From an uncultured Alphaproteobacteria bacterium (GTDB taxonomy: Bacteria > Pseudomonadota > Alphaproteobacteria > RF32 > CAG-239), in assembly GCA_944393235.1 (NCBI GenBank), contig CALXZJ010000006.1, positions 1 to 57,628 on the forward strand: 57,628 nt of DNA, read 5' to 3'. Under the pieces are notes generated by a model. That model did not search any database. It had not been told where the DNA came from and worked only from the letters and a program-made list of their open reading frames with translations. This document shows positions 17,027 to 26,695 of this stretch, in pieces. The first letter of the stretch is position 1, and each line of letters begins with the position of its first letter. Both the position numbers and the translations under genes were made by a program.

Positions 17027-18085
17027 CTAAAATGTGTATAAATCAGTGTTCATAAAACGTTGGTCTTCACGCGACATACGAGTATAATCTAACTCGCGGA
17101 GCATTGTATCTTCCAAAAGAAGGAAACCGGTTGCCGCACGCATATAAGGTTTGTTGCCGCCTAAACCCCAAATGACATCTTGTTGATTGTCGGGGACACC
17201 GTATTTTTGGTTTATTTTTTTCCAAAAGTCATAGACTTTAATGTTGCGCAAATATATGGCTTTGGGGCTGTTTCCGGTATTGCCGGCGGCTTCAGATCGG
17301 TAGGTTATTTTATAGATCTTGTTGTTGGTAAATGTGCTGGTTAAATATATATGTACGGTTTCTTTGGTGTCAAATTTACTAAATCCGGCTTGTGAGATAA
17401 ACTGATAATTCTCTTTTTTGGCAAGGCGGATGACGCAGTTTTCAAGACGTTCATAACCGATAACACCTTGGTTGCGGCATTTTTCTTCATTGCGCCAACG
17501 AATAAAGTTTGGGATATCCATTTTTTGCATGGTTTTTTTATAACCGCGCTTGGTTAAGGCTTCTTCAGCTTGTTTGTAAGACATTCTGAGCATGACGCCT
17601 GATATGTCAAATACGGAGGCGTTGGAACGACGTTTTTGTCCTTGACTTTGTTCAAGCATGTCAGCCAAAGGATTTTTTGCCGAAGTTGAGCTTTGGATGT
17701 TTTCTTTGGCAGAAGAAATTAGTTGCCCAACCCAGCTAGAGCCGTTTTCAACAGGTTGAGTACTTTGGGTTTCATTTGGAGCGTTTTCTTTAATGTTTTC
17801 GGTTAAAGATTGATGTGTGTTGACTTTGAGCACATCACTGCTTTCAGGAGATGTGTCGTTGTTAAACATTGGTACGGCGTTTGAATTAAGCTCAACCGGT
17901 TCGCCAAAGGCATCAATCGGTTGGTCAAAATTTAAGTCTTGTGCATCCATCAGCGGTTTGGGCGCTGCTTGTTCTTCTTGTGTTTTAGTTTCCGGAGCGG
18001 CTTGCAAGTTAAGCGGCAAAACTTTATCTTCGGCGCTTAAAGCAACCGTCGGAAAAAACAGCAAAAGCAGAATAAATTTTTTCAT
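17027..18085 (-). CDS. Exported protein of unknown function upstream of chpT
   Basis: A signal peptide is clear (KKFILLLLFFPTVALSAED). Residues 20-160 are low-complexity, rich in Asn, Gln, Ser and Glu, and probably disordered. A folded C-terminal domain (about 165-352) begins with FDISGVMLRMSYKQAEEALTKRGY, reminiscent of the opening helix of SmpA/BamE-like small periplasmic domains, but I cannot name the family. Cysteines at NEEKCRNQG and LENCVIR could pair. It is the first gene of a two-gene unit with chpT. Confidence 0.7.
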   Translation of the reverse strand: MKKFILLLLFFPTVALSAEDKVLPLNLQAAPETKTQEEQAAPKPLMDAQDLNFDQPIDAFGEPVELNSNAVPMFNNDTSPESSDVLKVNTHQSLTENIKENAPNETQSTQPVENGSSWVGQLISSAKENIQSSTSAKNPLADMLEQSQGQKRRSNASVFDISGVMLRMSYKQAEEALTKRGYKKTMQKMDIPNFIRWRNEEKCRNQGVIGYERLENCVIRLAKKENYQFISQAGFSKFDTKETVHIYLTSTFTNNKIYKITYRSEAAGNTGNSPKAIYLRNIKVYDFWKKINQKYGVPDNQQDVIWGLGGNKPYMRAATGFLLLEDTMLRELDYTRMSREDQRFMNTDLYTF

Positions 18086-18230
18086 TATCCGATCCTGAAT
18101 ATTTTATTTGTGCATTATAAGAGGAATAGCCTTAAAAAAAGTTTAATATGAAATCGTGATTTTTGTTTACATTTTTTGCAGAAAACGCTAAAAATCAGTA
18201 TATTTTTTAATAAAAGCAAAGATTGGTCTG

Positions 18231-19589
18231 ATGGAAAAAAATACGGTTAATATTATCGGCGCCGGACTTGCCGGCAGCGAAGCCGCTTGGCAATCGGCAA
18301 TTCGCGGTGTAAAAGTTAATCTTTATGAGATGAAACCTTTGAAGTTTTCGCCGGCACATAAAAGTAAAAATTTTGCTGAGTTGGTATGTTCAAATTCTTT
18401 ACGTTCAGATGACTATGAACATAATGCCGTGGGGCTTTTACATGAAGAAATGCGTCGTACCGGTTCGCTTATTATGAAAGCGGCAGAACAAACGAAAGTT
18501 CCAGCCGGCGGTGCGTTGGCAGTTGACCGTGATGCTTTTGCCGCTTTTGTTACTGAAAAATTGCGCAAGCATGAAAATATCAATATTATAAGCGAAGAAA
18601 TCACAACATTGCCGACGGATGGCAAAACCATAACGATCGTTGCCAGCGGACCGCTGACATCCGAAGCTTTGGCGGTGGAAATTTTAAAATTGATTGATGG
18701 AAAAACAATGTCATTTTATGATGCCATTGCGCCGGTGGTGTATACCGAAAGTATTGATTTTTCCAAAGCTTGGTATCAATCGCGTTATGATAAAGGCGAC
18801 AGCCACGATTATATAAATTGTCCGCTTAATAAAGAGCAGTATTATCAATTTGTAGATGCTTTGCTGCAAGCTGAGAAAGTTGAATTTCATGATTTTGAAG
18901 AACCTCAGTATTTTGACGGATGTCTGCCGATTGAGGTGATGGCTGAGCGCGGACGTGATACGCTGATGTTCGGTCCGATGAAGCCGGTCGGGCTGACAAA
19001 TCCGCATAGCCATGAAAAACCTTACGCCGTGGTGCAGTTAAGACAAGATAACAAAGAAGATACTTTGCGTAATATTGTCGGTTTTCAGACCAAACTCAAA
19101 TACGGCGAACAACAACGGATTTTTAAGATGATTCCGGGGTTGGAAAATGCCGAGTTTGCAAGATTGGGCGGTATTCATAAAAATACGTTTATCAAAAGCC
19201 CGCTACTGTTGGATGAATTTTTGCGCTTAAAGAAATATCCAAATATTATGTTTGCCGGACAAATTACCGGTTGTGAGGGATATGTGGAAAGCGCCGCGGT
19301 TGGGTTGGCGGCGGGGTATTTTGCCGCCATGCTGGTTCAAAGAAGAGAACCGATTTTACCGCCTCGCACAACAGCGCTTGGTTCTATGTTGGCACATTTG
19401 TCGGATACAACCGATACTGCGCATTATCAGCCGATGAATATTAATTTCGGGTTGTTTCCGGATCTGCCGCTTTTAACTACGCCAAAAGGGAAATTACGAA
19501 AATTAAAAGGAATGGAGCGTAAAGAGGCCTATTGCCAAAGGGCGTTGGCGGATTTGACCGGGTGGCTTGATTGTTTGAAAATTGTCTAA
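18231..19589 (+). CDS. trmFO: Methylenetetrahydrofolate-tRNA-(uracil-5-)-methyltransferase
   Basis: TrmFO makes ribothymidine at position 54 of tRNA using methylene-tetrahydrofolate and FADH2. The dinucleotide-binding loop is at residues 8-18 ([11 protein letters not shown]), followed by the diagnostic [54 protein letters not shown] and [16 protein letters not shown]. The length of 452 residues is normal. The gene stands alone on the plus strand, diverging from the exported-protein/chpT unit. It shares its folate donor with ThyA (49692). Confidence 0.96.
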   Translation: MEKNTVNIIGAGLAGSEAAWQSAIRGVKVNLYEMKPLKFSPAHKSKNFAELVCSNSLRSDDYEHNAVGLLHEEMRRTGSLIMKAAEQTKVPAGGALAVDRDAFAAFVTEKLRKHENINIISEEITTLPTDGKTITIVASGPLTSEALAVEILKLIDGKTMSFYDAIAPVVYTESIDFSKAWYQSRYDKGDSHDYINCPLNKEQYYQFVDALLQAEKVEFHDFEEPQYFDGCLPIEVMAERGRDTLMFGPMKPVGLTNPHSHEKPYAVVQLRQDNKEDTLRNIVGFQTKLKYGEQQRIFKMIPGLENAEFARLGGIHKNTFIKSPLLLDEFLRLKKYPNIMFAGQITGCEGYVESAAVGLAAGYFAAMLVQRREPILPPRTTALGSMLAHLSDTTDTAHYQPMNINFGLFPDLPLLTTPKGKLRKLKGMERKEAYCQRALADLTGWLDCLKIV

Positions 19590-19692
19590 CTTATTGTGTT
19601 TTATGAATAAACATTCGTTGACTAACGGGAATTGTTGGTATATGTTAAGTTAAAATCGTGCTGTACAATGTGAGCAAGTTAAAGGAATATAA

Positions 19693-20526
19693 ATGAGTTC
19701 TATCGGTAAACTGGTCAGAAAATCACAGGCAACGTTATTTTGGTGCGTGCGCGGTCTGCCAAAAGCGCAAAGGGAGGCAATCTATACGCTTTATGCTTTT
19801 TGTCGGCATATTGATAATGTGGTGGACGGCAACTTACCTGAAAATGAAAAAAAAGAATTGCTTAATGCATGGCAACAAGAACTTGACAATATTTATGATA
19901 AAAAAGTTCCGGCAACGGATATCGGTCGCCGGATTTATAAAAATTGTATGCGTTTTAAAATTAAGAAAGAAGATTTTTCCGAGATATTGAACAGTACTTT
20001 TTTAGATTTTCCCAAGCCGTTACAGGCGCCCGATTTTGCCACGTTTTACAAATATTGTTACGGTACGGCGGAAATTCCGGCATATATTATGCTCTCAATT
20101 GTTAATGGTATGAGTGAAAGTAAAAAACGTGAGTTAGCGGGGCATTTCGGACGTGCTATGCAAATGACAAATATGCTTAAAGATATTAAAGAAGATGCCA
20201 TGGCCGGACATTTGTATATGCCTTTAGAACTGCTCAAAAAAGCCGGAATTACAACCACGGATCCGCAAAGCGTTATTACCGATAAAAATTTGATTGCCGT
20301 GCGGGAACAATTGGCACGGTTGGCTGCGGCGGATTTTGATAAGGCTTTTGCCATGCTTGATAAAACCGATGCCAAAAAAACACGTCCGTTTAAAGTGATT
20401 TTGCACATTTATCGGCGTTATTTTGATATTATGCAAAATCGCGGTTGGGAAATTATGTCGCCTAAACCGAAAATCAAGGCTTCGGATAAAATTAAAATTT
20501 TCTGGCGGGCAGTTTTGGGCAAATAA
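19693..20526 (+). CDS. Squalene/phytoene synthase family protein (HpnD-like)
   Basis: Enzymes of this family join two prenyl diphosphates head to head. Both aspartate-rich motifs are present, in altered form: CRHIDNVVDG near residue 40 and DIKEDAMAGHLYMP near 155, with YCYGTAEIPAYIML between. The size (277 residues) fits presqualene diphosphate synthase HpnD or bacterial phytoene synthase. In alphaproteobacteria HpnC, HpnD and HpnE together make squalene for hopanoids, but no other hopanoid or carotenoid gene lies nearby, so the product remains open. AAAGGA precedes ATG 19693. Confidence 0.85.
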   Translation: MSSIGKLVRKSQATLFWCVRGLPKAQREAIYTLYAFCRHIDNVVDGNLPENEKKELLNAWQQELDNIYDKKVPATDIGRRIYKNCMRFKIKKEDFSEILNSTFLDFPKPLQAPDFATFYKYCYGTAEIPAYIMLSIVNGMSESKKRELAGHFGRAMQMTNMLKDIKEDAMAGHLYMPLELLKKAGITTTDPQSVITDKNLIAVREQLARLAAADFDKAFAMLDKTDAKKTRPFKVILHIYRRYFDIMQNRGWEIMSPKPKIKASDKIKIFWRAVLGK

Positions 20527-20612
20527 GCTTTTTAACAATTTGAATTTCTGTTTGAATTTTTCATAATATATGGCATTGTTCCTTATCATTGTAACATAAG
20601 GGAGTATTTATA

Positions 20613-21506
20613 ATGCATCGTTACGGTTTGTGTTTTTTATTGAGTGCTTTGGTCTTGAGCCAACCTGTTTGGGCTGAAGAAGGTGCGGCGGTTGATGAAA
20701 CATCAGCTGCAGAAACGGGGAGTTCGTTTAAGGCTACTCTCAAACGTTTGGCATTGGAATATAATCAAAACAGTGTTTCCAACAAAGATGAAGACGATGA
20801 TTATCCGGGGACGTTTAATTCTGATGAGCAGGAAGTTTTTACCGGCGTGTTTGACGGGCAGTTGGAATATGCTAATCAAAATTTGGTGTGGTTGAACAGT
20901 TTGTTTATGGAATATGGCAAGACTAAAGCCACTGAAAACGGGGAAACAACCGACAGCGAAAATGCTGATAAAATTTTGTTGACAAGTGATTATATTCATA
21001 AACTTTGGAATCTTGAAGAAGGTGTGGTCGGTCCATTTACGAGCCTTGGTTATCAGACCGAATTTACAACTTTTACCGGTGCTGATGGCAAAGAATATCG
21101 CACCAAAATTTTGCGCGGTAAAGCCGGTGTCAAACTTTATGACGGTAAACATTTTAAGGATTTGTATATTGCGGCAGTTGAAGAAGCGGATTTTACTTAT
21201 GATGATGTTAATATGAAAACTGGCGCTGAAATTGGGTATGAATTTGAATATCAAGTGCGTGATGATATGACTTTTTATTCTAATGGTTATTATCGCCATT
21301 TCTTTGTTTATGGTGATTATGAGCGTACGGATTATCGTTATGAGTATGAAATTAACAACCGGTTGGCGGTTGATATTGTTGGCGGGCTTGCCTTTGCGCC
21401 GTTTGTGGATTTTCATTCAGCCAAAAGCCGCGGCGCTGACAAATCGCGTTCGGATACAACGGTCGGCATTGCTTTGGAATATAAAGGAGATTATGTTTTT
21501 TGGTAA
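20613..21506 (+). CDS. Outer membrane beta-barrel protein, unrecognised family
   Basis: A signal peptide ends at PVWA near residue 21. An acidic spacer follows, and from about residue 75 onwards alternating strands with aromatic girdles run to the C-terminus, which closes in KGDYVFW with final aromatic Trp, typical for outer membrane insertion. The size of 297 residues suits a 10- to 14-stranded barrel. I do not recognise a specific family. AGGGAG lies before ATG 20613. It sits between the prenyl synthase gene and an unknown exported protein. Confidence 0.75.
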   Translation: MHRYGLCFLLSALVLSQPVWAEEGAAVDETSAAETGSSFKATLKRLALEYNQNSVSNKDEDDDYPGTFNSDEQEVFTGVFDGQLEYANQNLVWLNSLFMEYGKTKATENGETTDSENADKILLTSDYIHKLWNLEEGVVGPFTSLGYQTEFTTFTGADGKEYRTKILRGKAGVKLYDGKHFKDLYIAAVEEADFTYDDVNMKTGAEIGYEFEYQVRDDMTFYSNGYYRHFFVYGDYERTDYRYEYEINNRLAVDIVGGLAFAPFVDFHSAKSRGADKSRSDTTVGIALEYKGDYVFW

Positions 21507-21585
21507 TAAGCTGAGCGTGAAATTTTTTCATTGAAATTTTTAGTGGTCTTATTTATATTAAACTAAAACAATGAGGGAGTTGATT

Positions 21586-22344
21586 ATGCACAAAAACTAT
21601 TTGGCTAATGCCGCATTGGTGTTGAGTTTGCTGTTTTCTGGTATTGCCGCAGCACAAAAAGCAGAAGGCGTGGAATCTTTTAAACAAAGTCGTGATGCGT
21701 GGCGGCGGCAGCAAAATGTTACAGAGGAGAAAAAAGAAATTACGCAAAAAATGCGTGATACGATACCGGTTAATGCTCTGCGCAATATCACCGAAGCCGA
21801 ACAGGCTTTTTGCTATACGGTGGAAACGCCGGAAGACGGGTATAAGGGATATCTTTTGGACGGCATGGCGGTAACAGGATTTTGCGGTATTTTAAGCAAG
21901 GCCGAGATAGAATTGTTTATGAATGAATTTTTACGCAAAGAAGAAAGTGTTTCCAATGTGGTGGCACAATGTATTATTCAGCCGCGGATAATGTTGCGTT
22001 TTATGCGTGGTGTAGATTATAGTGATGTGTTGTTTTCTTTGCCGTGTCCGGCGTTTTCGGTGTTTTATGCCGGGAGTATCAATACTTTTAACATTTCACC
22101 GGCTTCTGCAATGGAAGAGGCTATTATTGAAGCTTATGAAAAGAAAAAAATGGCATTTGTGTCGCCGGCTCTGTTAGGGCAGGTGTTGCCGATTGGCGTG
22201 CCGCAAAATGATGAGCAGCGTGCGTTGGTGAAAGAAAAATCGAAAATAGCACCGGTGCGCAACTGGCAGACAGAAGAAAAGAAGCCGGCGGCTCAACCGG
22301 AAGCTCAGCAGAATAAAGGCTGGAATCGTCTGAAATTTAATTAA
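21586..22344 (+). CDS. Exported protein of unknown function, four cysteines
   Basis: I start at ATG 21586, giving a normal signal peptide (KNYLANAALVLSLLFSGIAAAQ) preceded by GAGGGAG; an earlier ATG at 21571 sits on top of that ribosome site. The mature protein contains cysteines in AFCYTV, GFCGIL, AQCIIQ and LPCPAF, suggesting two disulfides, and a Gln/Ala/Pro-rich tail ending in WNRLKF. The family is not recognised. A strong terminator follows. Confidence 0.7.
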   Translation: MHKNYLANAALVLSLLFSGIAAAQKAEGVESFKQSRDAWRRQQNVTEEKKEITQKMRDTIPVNALRNITEAEQAFCYTVETPEDGYKGYLLDGMAVTGFCGILSKAEIELFMNEFLRKEESVSNVVAQCIIQPRIMLRFMRGVDYSDVLFSLPCPAFSVFYAGSINTFNISPASAMEEAIIEAYEKKKMAFVSPALLGQVLPIGVPQNDEQRALVKEKSKIAPVRNWQTEEKKPAAQPEAQQNKGWNRLKFN

Positions 22345-22369
22345 AATTTATACAATACAACAAGAGAAA

Positions 22370-22397
22370 GCCCCACCTTTTATGTGGGGCACTTTTT
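22370..22397 (+). terminator. Terminator after the exported protein gene
   Basis: GCCCCAC (22370-22376) pairs with GTGGGGC (22384-22390), followed by A and six T. Confidence 0.88.
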
Positions 22398-22438
22398 TGT
22401 ATTTTGAACACCACGTGTTTTTTTTAGGGTGTAAAAGT

Positions 22439-22460
22439 AAACCCCGCATAAGCGGGGTTT
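22439..22460 (-). terminator. Terminator of the DUF192 gene
   Basis: AAACCCCGC (22439-22447) and GCGGGGTTT (22452-22460) form a perfect nine-base stem around ATAA. It lies 25 bases past the minus-strand stop and has weak T-runs on both sides. Confidence 0.75.
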
Positions 22461-22484
22461 TAATAATTTATTTGGCGGTAAAAG

Positions 22485-22937
22485 TTATTTTTTTAACAAT
22501 TCATGCTGAACGGTATCGCCGATTTTAATACCGTTTTTATCAATATCGCCGCCGTTAATTTCAATGACTGCCGATAACGGTTCTTTTGTTTGCGGACGAA
22601 TCAGATATGTAGACATCGGTTCAGCATTTTTGTAGAGCCAGATGACTTTCCCGGCTTGGTTTACAAATACCATATCAAGAGGAATGTAGGTGTCTTTCAT
22701 CCACATGGCAATTTCTTCTTGTCCTTGTAAGACAAACAGCATACCGGAATTTTCTGCCAGAGTTTTACGATCCATCAATCCTCTGGACATTTCTTCTTTG
22801 GTGGTGGCTGTTTCGACCTGATAGGTTACGGGGCCTTCCGAAGTTACAAAAACCAGTTCGGAAAGTTTGTCGTCTTTCTTGCCGCAGGATGCTAAAAGTA
22901 AAACAACAGCAAATAATTTAATGAATTTAGACATCAT
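22485..22937 (-). CDS. DUF192 lipoprotein
   Basis: The N-terminus is a lipoprotein signal with lipobox LASC (Cys18 from this start), so the protein is likely anchored in the cell envelope. The rest (about 45-150) is a DUF192 domain: FxVETATTKEEMSRGLMDRKTL, GMLFVL, MWMKDTYIPLDMVFV and a C-terminal AVIEINGG segment. The function of DUF192 is unknown. The start was chosen for the spacing of six bases to AAGGAGG; the ATG six bases upstream overlaps the ribosome site. The gene diverges from recJ. Confidence 0.88.
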   Translation of the reverse strand: MMSKFIKLFAVVLLLASCGKKDDKLSELVFVTSEGPVTYQVETATTKEEMSRGLMDRKTLAENSGMLFVLQGQEEIAMWMKDTYIPLDMVFVNQAGKVIWLYKNAEPMSTYLIRPQTKEPLSAVIEINGGDIDKNGIKIGDTVQHELLKK

Positions 22938-23111
22938 GATCATCCTCCTTGAGACGTAAAGATATAATAAATTTATTATGTTTTTATTCAATTTGCAACT
23001 TAAAAATGAGCTATTTTTAAAATAGTTTTTAGGCTTGTTTTATTTACAGATATGTTATAGTTTATTGTGAAACGAAACAAATTGTAAAAAATATGGATGT
23101 AAAATTTGGGG

Positions 23112-24872
23112 ATGGATTACGCTAAAAAATCTTTGGGCGGAAATTTTTGGGCAAAGACGCAAGCTGATGAACGTTTGGTTGAAACGTTGTGTCAGCGTCT
23201 GGGCTTGCCGTACGTTATTTGTCGGATTTTGGCTTCGCGCGGTATAACCGCCGATGGTGCTGAAAATTTTCTTAACCCGAAGTTGCAAAACCTAATGCCG
23301 AATCCGTCTTGCTTAAAAGATATGGATAAGGCTGCCAAACGTTTGGCAGCGGCAGTTGTTGCCGGCGAAAAAATCGGCATTATCGGTGATTATGATGTGG
23401 ATGGCGCGACGTCAAGCTCGGTTTTACGACGTTTTTTGGAGTTTTTCGGATTAAAGGTACTGGTGCATATTCCTGATCGGGACGAAGGTTACGGACCAAG
23501 TTTTCAGGCTTTTGAAGAATTTGCAGCGCAAAATATCAAACTGGTTGTAACAACCGATTGCGGCACAACAGCTTTTGAGGTGTTAGACAGTGCCGCCGCG
23601 GACGGTTTTGATGTTTTGGTCATTGACCATCATGAAGCCGAAGTTCGTTTGCCTAAAGTTATGGCGGTGGTTAACCCCAAGCGGCTTGATGAAGAGAATG
23701 ATTATCCGTATTTGAAATATTTGGCAGCCGTCGGCGTGGTTTATCTTTTAATTGTGGCGGTTAATCGGGAATTGCGAAATAACGGTTTTTATGAAGAGCA
23801 TCCGGCACCGGATTTGTTAACGCTGCTTGATTTGGTTGCTTTGGGAACAGTGTGCGATGTGGTGCCGCTATTGGGGCTTAATCGGGCTTATGTCAAACAA
23901 GGGCTGAAGATTATGTCTAAGCGGCAAAATGAAGGTATTAAAGCGTTGGCAGATGTCGCCGGGTTAAACGAGGCGCCGACGGCTTTTCATTTGGGGTATA
24001 TTTTGGGTCCCAGAATTAATGCCGGCGGACGGGTAGGCGATGCTTCGGTCGGGAATCGTTTGTTGTGCGCAAATGATGCGGAAACGGCAAAAGCCTTAGC
24101 CGAAGAGCTGAACAAATTTAATATTGAGCGTAAAGATATTGAAGCTTATGTTTTGTTGCAAGCCATAGAACAACTGGAAAGCGCGCCGCAAAAATATCCG
24201 ATGGCGTTTGTTTTTGGCACAGATTGGCATCAAGGAGTTATCGGCATTGTTGCCGGAAAACTCAAAGAACGCTATAATTTACCGGCTTTTGTTATGTCTG
24301 TTGAACATGATGAAGTTAAAGGTTCGGCGCGTTCTATTTCGGGAGTTGATTTGGGCGCTTTGATTATGGCGGCAAAAGAAAAGGGAATCCTGACAAAAGG
24401 CGGCGGGCATGTTATGGCGGCGGGTTTTTCGCTTTGTGAAGAAAACATGGAAGCGTTTAGGCAATTTGTCGGTGAATATATTTCTGATAAGTTGGGTGAT
24501 GAAAACGTTGTACCGGTGATGGATATTGACGGCGTGGTCAGTTTTTCGGGAGCTAATCTGGATTTGGCAGAAAAACTTCAGAGTATTGAACCGTTCGGCG
24601 CCGGCAATCCGGAACCGCGAATCGTGATTGAAAATGTGAAAATTGTGCGTCCGTCGATTATTGGCAGCGGTCATGTGCGATGTTTTTTGAGCGGCGATAA
24701 CAATGGCGGCAGTTTGAAAGCAATCGCTTTTCGGGCGGCGGATAATGCCATTGGCGCAGCCATGCTGCAGACAAGAGGCGAACGTTTTAATGTTGCCGGG
24801 CAATTGCGCAAAGATATTTGGCAGGGTAAAACTTTTGTGCAATTTGTTATTGAAGACATGATGGCGGCGTAA
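23112..24872 (+). CDS. recJ: Single-stranded-DNA-specific exonuclease RecJ
   Basis: RecJ degrades single-stranded DNA 5' to 3' in recombination and mismatch repair. The DHH domain shows GDYDVDGATS (92-101), TTDCGT and VIDHHEAE (DHH at 172-174), and NAGGRVGDAS. The DHHA1 domain has GTDWHQGVIGIVAGKLKERY, GSARS and the glycine motif GGGHVMAAGFS. An OB-fold follows at the end (GAGNPEPRIVIENV). At 586 residues it matches the family. ATG 23112 is preferred; a TTG two codons earlier is in frame. Confidence 0.95.
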   Translation: MDYAKKSLGGNFWAKTQADERLVETLCQRLGLPYVICRILASRGITADGAENFLNPKLQNLMPNPSCLKDMDKAAKRLAAAVVAGEKIGIIGDYDVDGATSSSVLRRFLEFFGLKVLVHIPDRDEGYGPSFQAFEEFAAQNIKLVVTTDCGTTAFEVLDSAAADGFDVLVIDHHEAEVRLPKVMAVVNPKRLDEENDYPYLKYLAAVGVVYLLIVAVNRELRNNGFYEEHPAPDLLTLLDLVALGTVCDVVPLLGLNRAYVKQGLKIMSKRQNEGIKALADVAGLNEAPTAFHLGYILGPRINAGGRVGDASVGNRLLCANDAETAKALAEELNKFNIERKDIEAYVLLQAIEQLESAPQKYPMAFVFGTDWHQGVIGIVAGKLKERYNLPAFVMSVEHDEVKGSARSISGVDLGALIMAAKEKGILTKGGGHVMAAGFSLCEENMEAFRQFVGEYISDKLGDENVVPVMDIDGVVSFSGANLDLAEKLQSIEPFGAGNPEPRIVIENVKIVRPSIIGSGHVRCFLSGDNNGGSLKAIAFRAADNAIGAAMLQTRGERFNVAGQLRKDIWQGKTFVQFVIEDMMAA

Positions 24873-24876
24873 ACGC

Positions 24877-25524
24877 TTAAATGTAACCTTTGCGGTCGAG
24901 ATAACTTAAAATCAGTGTTAAAATATAAATCCCCACCAAGACGGAAACAACAATCCATAAAAGCTGCCGTTCGGTCATGACGTGGCTGATGCCGGTGACG
25001 CCTAAAGCACTGCCGGCGACGCGAAATGTCTCGTCGGGTTTTTTATGCAAAATTGCAACAGCAATTTGATCGCCCGGATTTAGAAAGTCAAAAGTAATGA
25101 TGATGCTGTTTTTGTATTCTTTAAGCGATGCATCAACGGCAGTGGAGGTTAGGGTTTTATCAAGTGTGTAATGAACCATTTCGGCTTTGGGCGGTACGAT
25201 AATGCGAATAGGGTCGTGTCCGATGCGGGAAACATCACTGCCGGATAGAGGTTGTTGACCGTTGTTTTGCATGATAACGATGGTTTGGTATAAATCGTTG
25301 TATTCTTTATCTTCTACCACGACTTTGAATTTGTTGTCGTTTTGGGAGGAAATAAAACTATGTGATTGCGTGTCGTATTCTATAATCGGGCGATTGATAT
25401 AAAACTGATATATGCCGATTATTAATGCTGAAAATCCGATGAAAAATGCACCGACATTACTGATTAAAAATCCCCAAAGTTTGTTGAAAAATTTTTTAAG
25501 CGGTTTGGTGCGAACGGCTTTCAT
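24877..25524 (-). CDS. Membrane protein with two transmembrane helices, unknown
   Basis: A basic N-terminus leads to a membrane helix (about 18-42), then an extracytoplasmic domain of some 140 residues with beta-strand character (VVVEDKEYNDLYQTIVIMQNNGQQPLSG, GDQIAVAILH), then a second helix (187-208) and a short basic end. I do not recognise the family. It converges tail to tail on recJ with a four-base gap. Confidence 0.65.
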   Translation of the reverse strand: MKAVRTKPLKKFFNKLWGFLISNVGAFFIGFSALIIGIYQFYINRPIIEYDTQSHSFISSQNDNKFKVVVEDKEYNDLYQTIVIMQNNGQQPLSGSDVSRIGHDPIRIIVPPKAEMVHYTLDKTLTSTAVDASLKEYKNSIIITFDFLNPGDQIAVAILHKKPDETFRVAGSALGVTGISHVMTERQLLWIVVSVLVGIYILTLILSYLDRKGYI

Positions 25525-25600
25525 GATGTTTTCCTTTCCGCTTTTATATAATAAATATATGTGGATTTTAAATGTCTTCCGTCTAAATAATAGGTATATC

Positions 25601-26608
25601 TTAGCGGGTTATATTCATGACGCTTAAAGCTTGTGGGGAAATTTGTTCCATTTTTTGCACGATTTGAGGGTCGATTTTCAAGACATCTGCAATGAAAGCC
25701 AGATCTTTACCCATTTTTTGTGCGGCGGCGTTAAAACTTATGTTCCACGGGGTTTCTTGCTGAAGTTCGGTCATCAGGCACAACACGGCGTTGTCGTCGT
25801 GATTGAGCGCCGCAGAGGCAATAAACCACGCAGCCAACCATTCATGCGGATAGCGATAATCAGTTTGAGCGTTTCGCCCGTCTTCCAAACGGTTTTTGCC
25901 GCTGTGATTACCGTAACTCTTTAATGCGGTGAACAACGGCACAATTTTAAACTCGGCGGCTTCAGAATGTTCCTGATGCTGTTTGATGTCTTGCGAGCGT
26001 TGCGCCAAAGTTTGCAAAGTTTCGGCAGAGCATTGCAGAACGTGACAATAAGGGGTGATAGCCCATACATTGCCTTTGCCGTTCCAGATGTTGGCGGCGT
26101 AATTGTCGTCGCGGATGTCCGGCATATTAATCAGTTTGATTTTTTCTGCCGGAAGTTTGAAATCAGTTATGCCCAAATTTTCCAATTCCTCACGGGTTTC
26201 GCGCAAGACATTGTTGATACGGATAAGGTTTATGTCGTTGATTAAAACCGGCGAATCGTTTTGCAAGATGACATCGTCGCGCAAACCGACAAGTTGTCGG
26301 CGTTCATCTTGATTTAGATGATAAAATTCTTCTTCCGGGGTTCTTTCAGCCAAGCCGCCCATGGCGCCGATACCGTCAGGTGTGCCGGTTTTGGCATTTA
26401 AGCGGGCAATTAAACCAAGATTGAGGTTTCGTAATTGTTCTTTTATGGTTTTGCCGCTGCTGATTTTTCCGGAAACAAGCGTGACATTGGCGCCGCTGTT
26501 TTTTATGAAATCGCGGTTATGTTTTTGGTTGAGAATATTGAGGCGTTCTTGCCCTTTGGGCGCATTGCGCAAGGCTTGTAACACTTCTTGTCTGGAATTA
26601 AAAAACAT
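25601..26608 (-). CDS. Nudix-like protein with interrupted Nudix box
   Basis: The protein has a Nudix-type motif in two parts: GAMGGLAERTPEEEF (81-95), resembling the glycine loop that opens a Nudix box, and LRETREELENLGI (135-147), resembling its REuxEExGu core. In ordinary Nudix hydrolases these parts are separated by about a dozen residues; here about 50 lie between. The flanking strands (ANVTLVSGKISSG, LKLPAEKIKLI) suit a Nudix fold. The C-terminal third is helical. Such proteins cleave nucleoside diphosphates linked to another group, but the substrate cannot be guessed. It is a single-gene unit on the minus strand. The assignment rests on motif shape alone. Confidence 0.5.
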   Translation of the reverse strand: MFFNSRQEVLQALRNAPKGQERLNILNQKHNRDFIKNSGANVTLVSGKISSGKTIKEQLRNLNLGLIARLNAKTGTPDGIGAMGGLAERTPEEEFYHLNQDERRQLVGLRDDVILQNDSPVLINDINLIRINNVLRETREELENLGITDFKLPAEKIKLINMPDIRDDNYAANIWNGKGNVWAITPYCHVLQCSAETLQTLAQRSQDIKQHQEHSEAAEFKIVPLFTALKSYGNHSGKNRLEDGRNAQTDYRYPHEWLAAWFIASAALNHDDNAVLCLMTELQQETPWNISFNAAAQKMGKDLAFIADVLKIDPQIVQKMEQISPQALSVMNITR

Positions 26609-26670
26609 CTTGTTATCCTTTTTATTTTGTAAAGTATAAAATAAATCTTTTTTTATTCAAGGCAAAAAAT

Positions 26671-26691
26671 AAGGTCCGCATAGCGGACCTT
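26671..26691 (-). terminator. Terminator of the HdeD-like gene
   Basis: AAGGTCCGC (26671-26679) pairs with GCGGACCTT (26683-26691). It lies five bases past the stop codon of the minus-strand gene. The flank read on the minus strand (ATTTTTTGCC) gives a T-run. Confidence 0.85.
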
Positions 26692-26695
26692 TGCT

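Noticed and set aside
20703..21416. A 237-codon minus-strand frame opposite the beta-barrel gene
   Set aside because: It is a shadow: the plus-strand frame has a signal peptide, ribosome site and barrel end, and this one has none of them.
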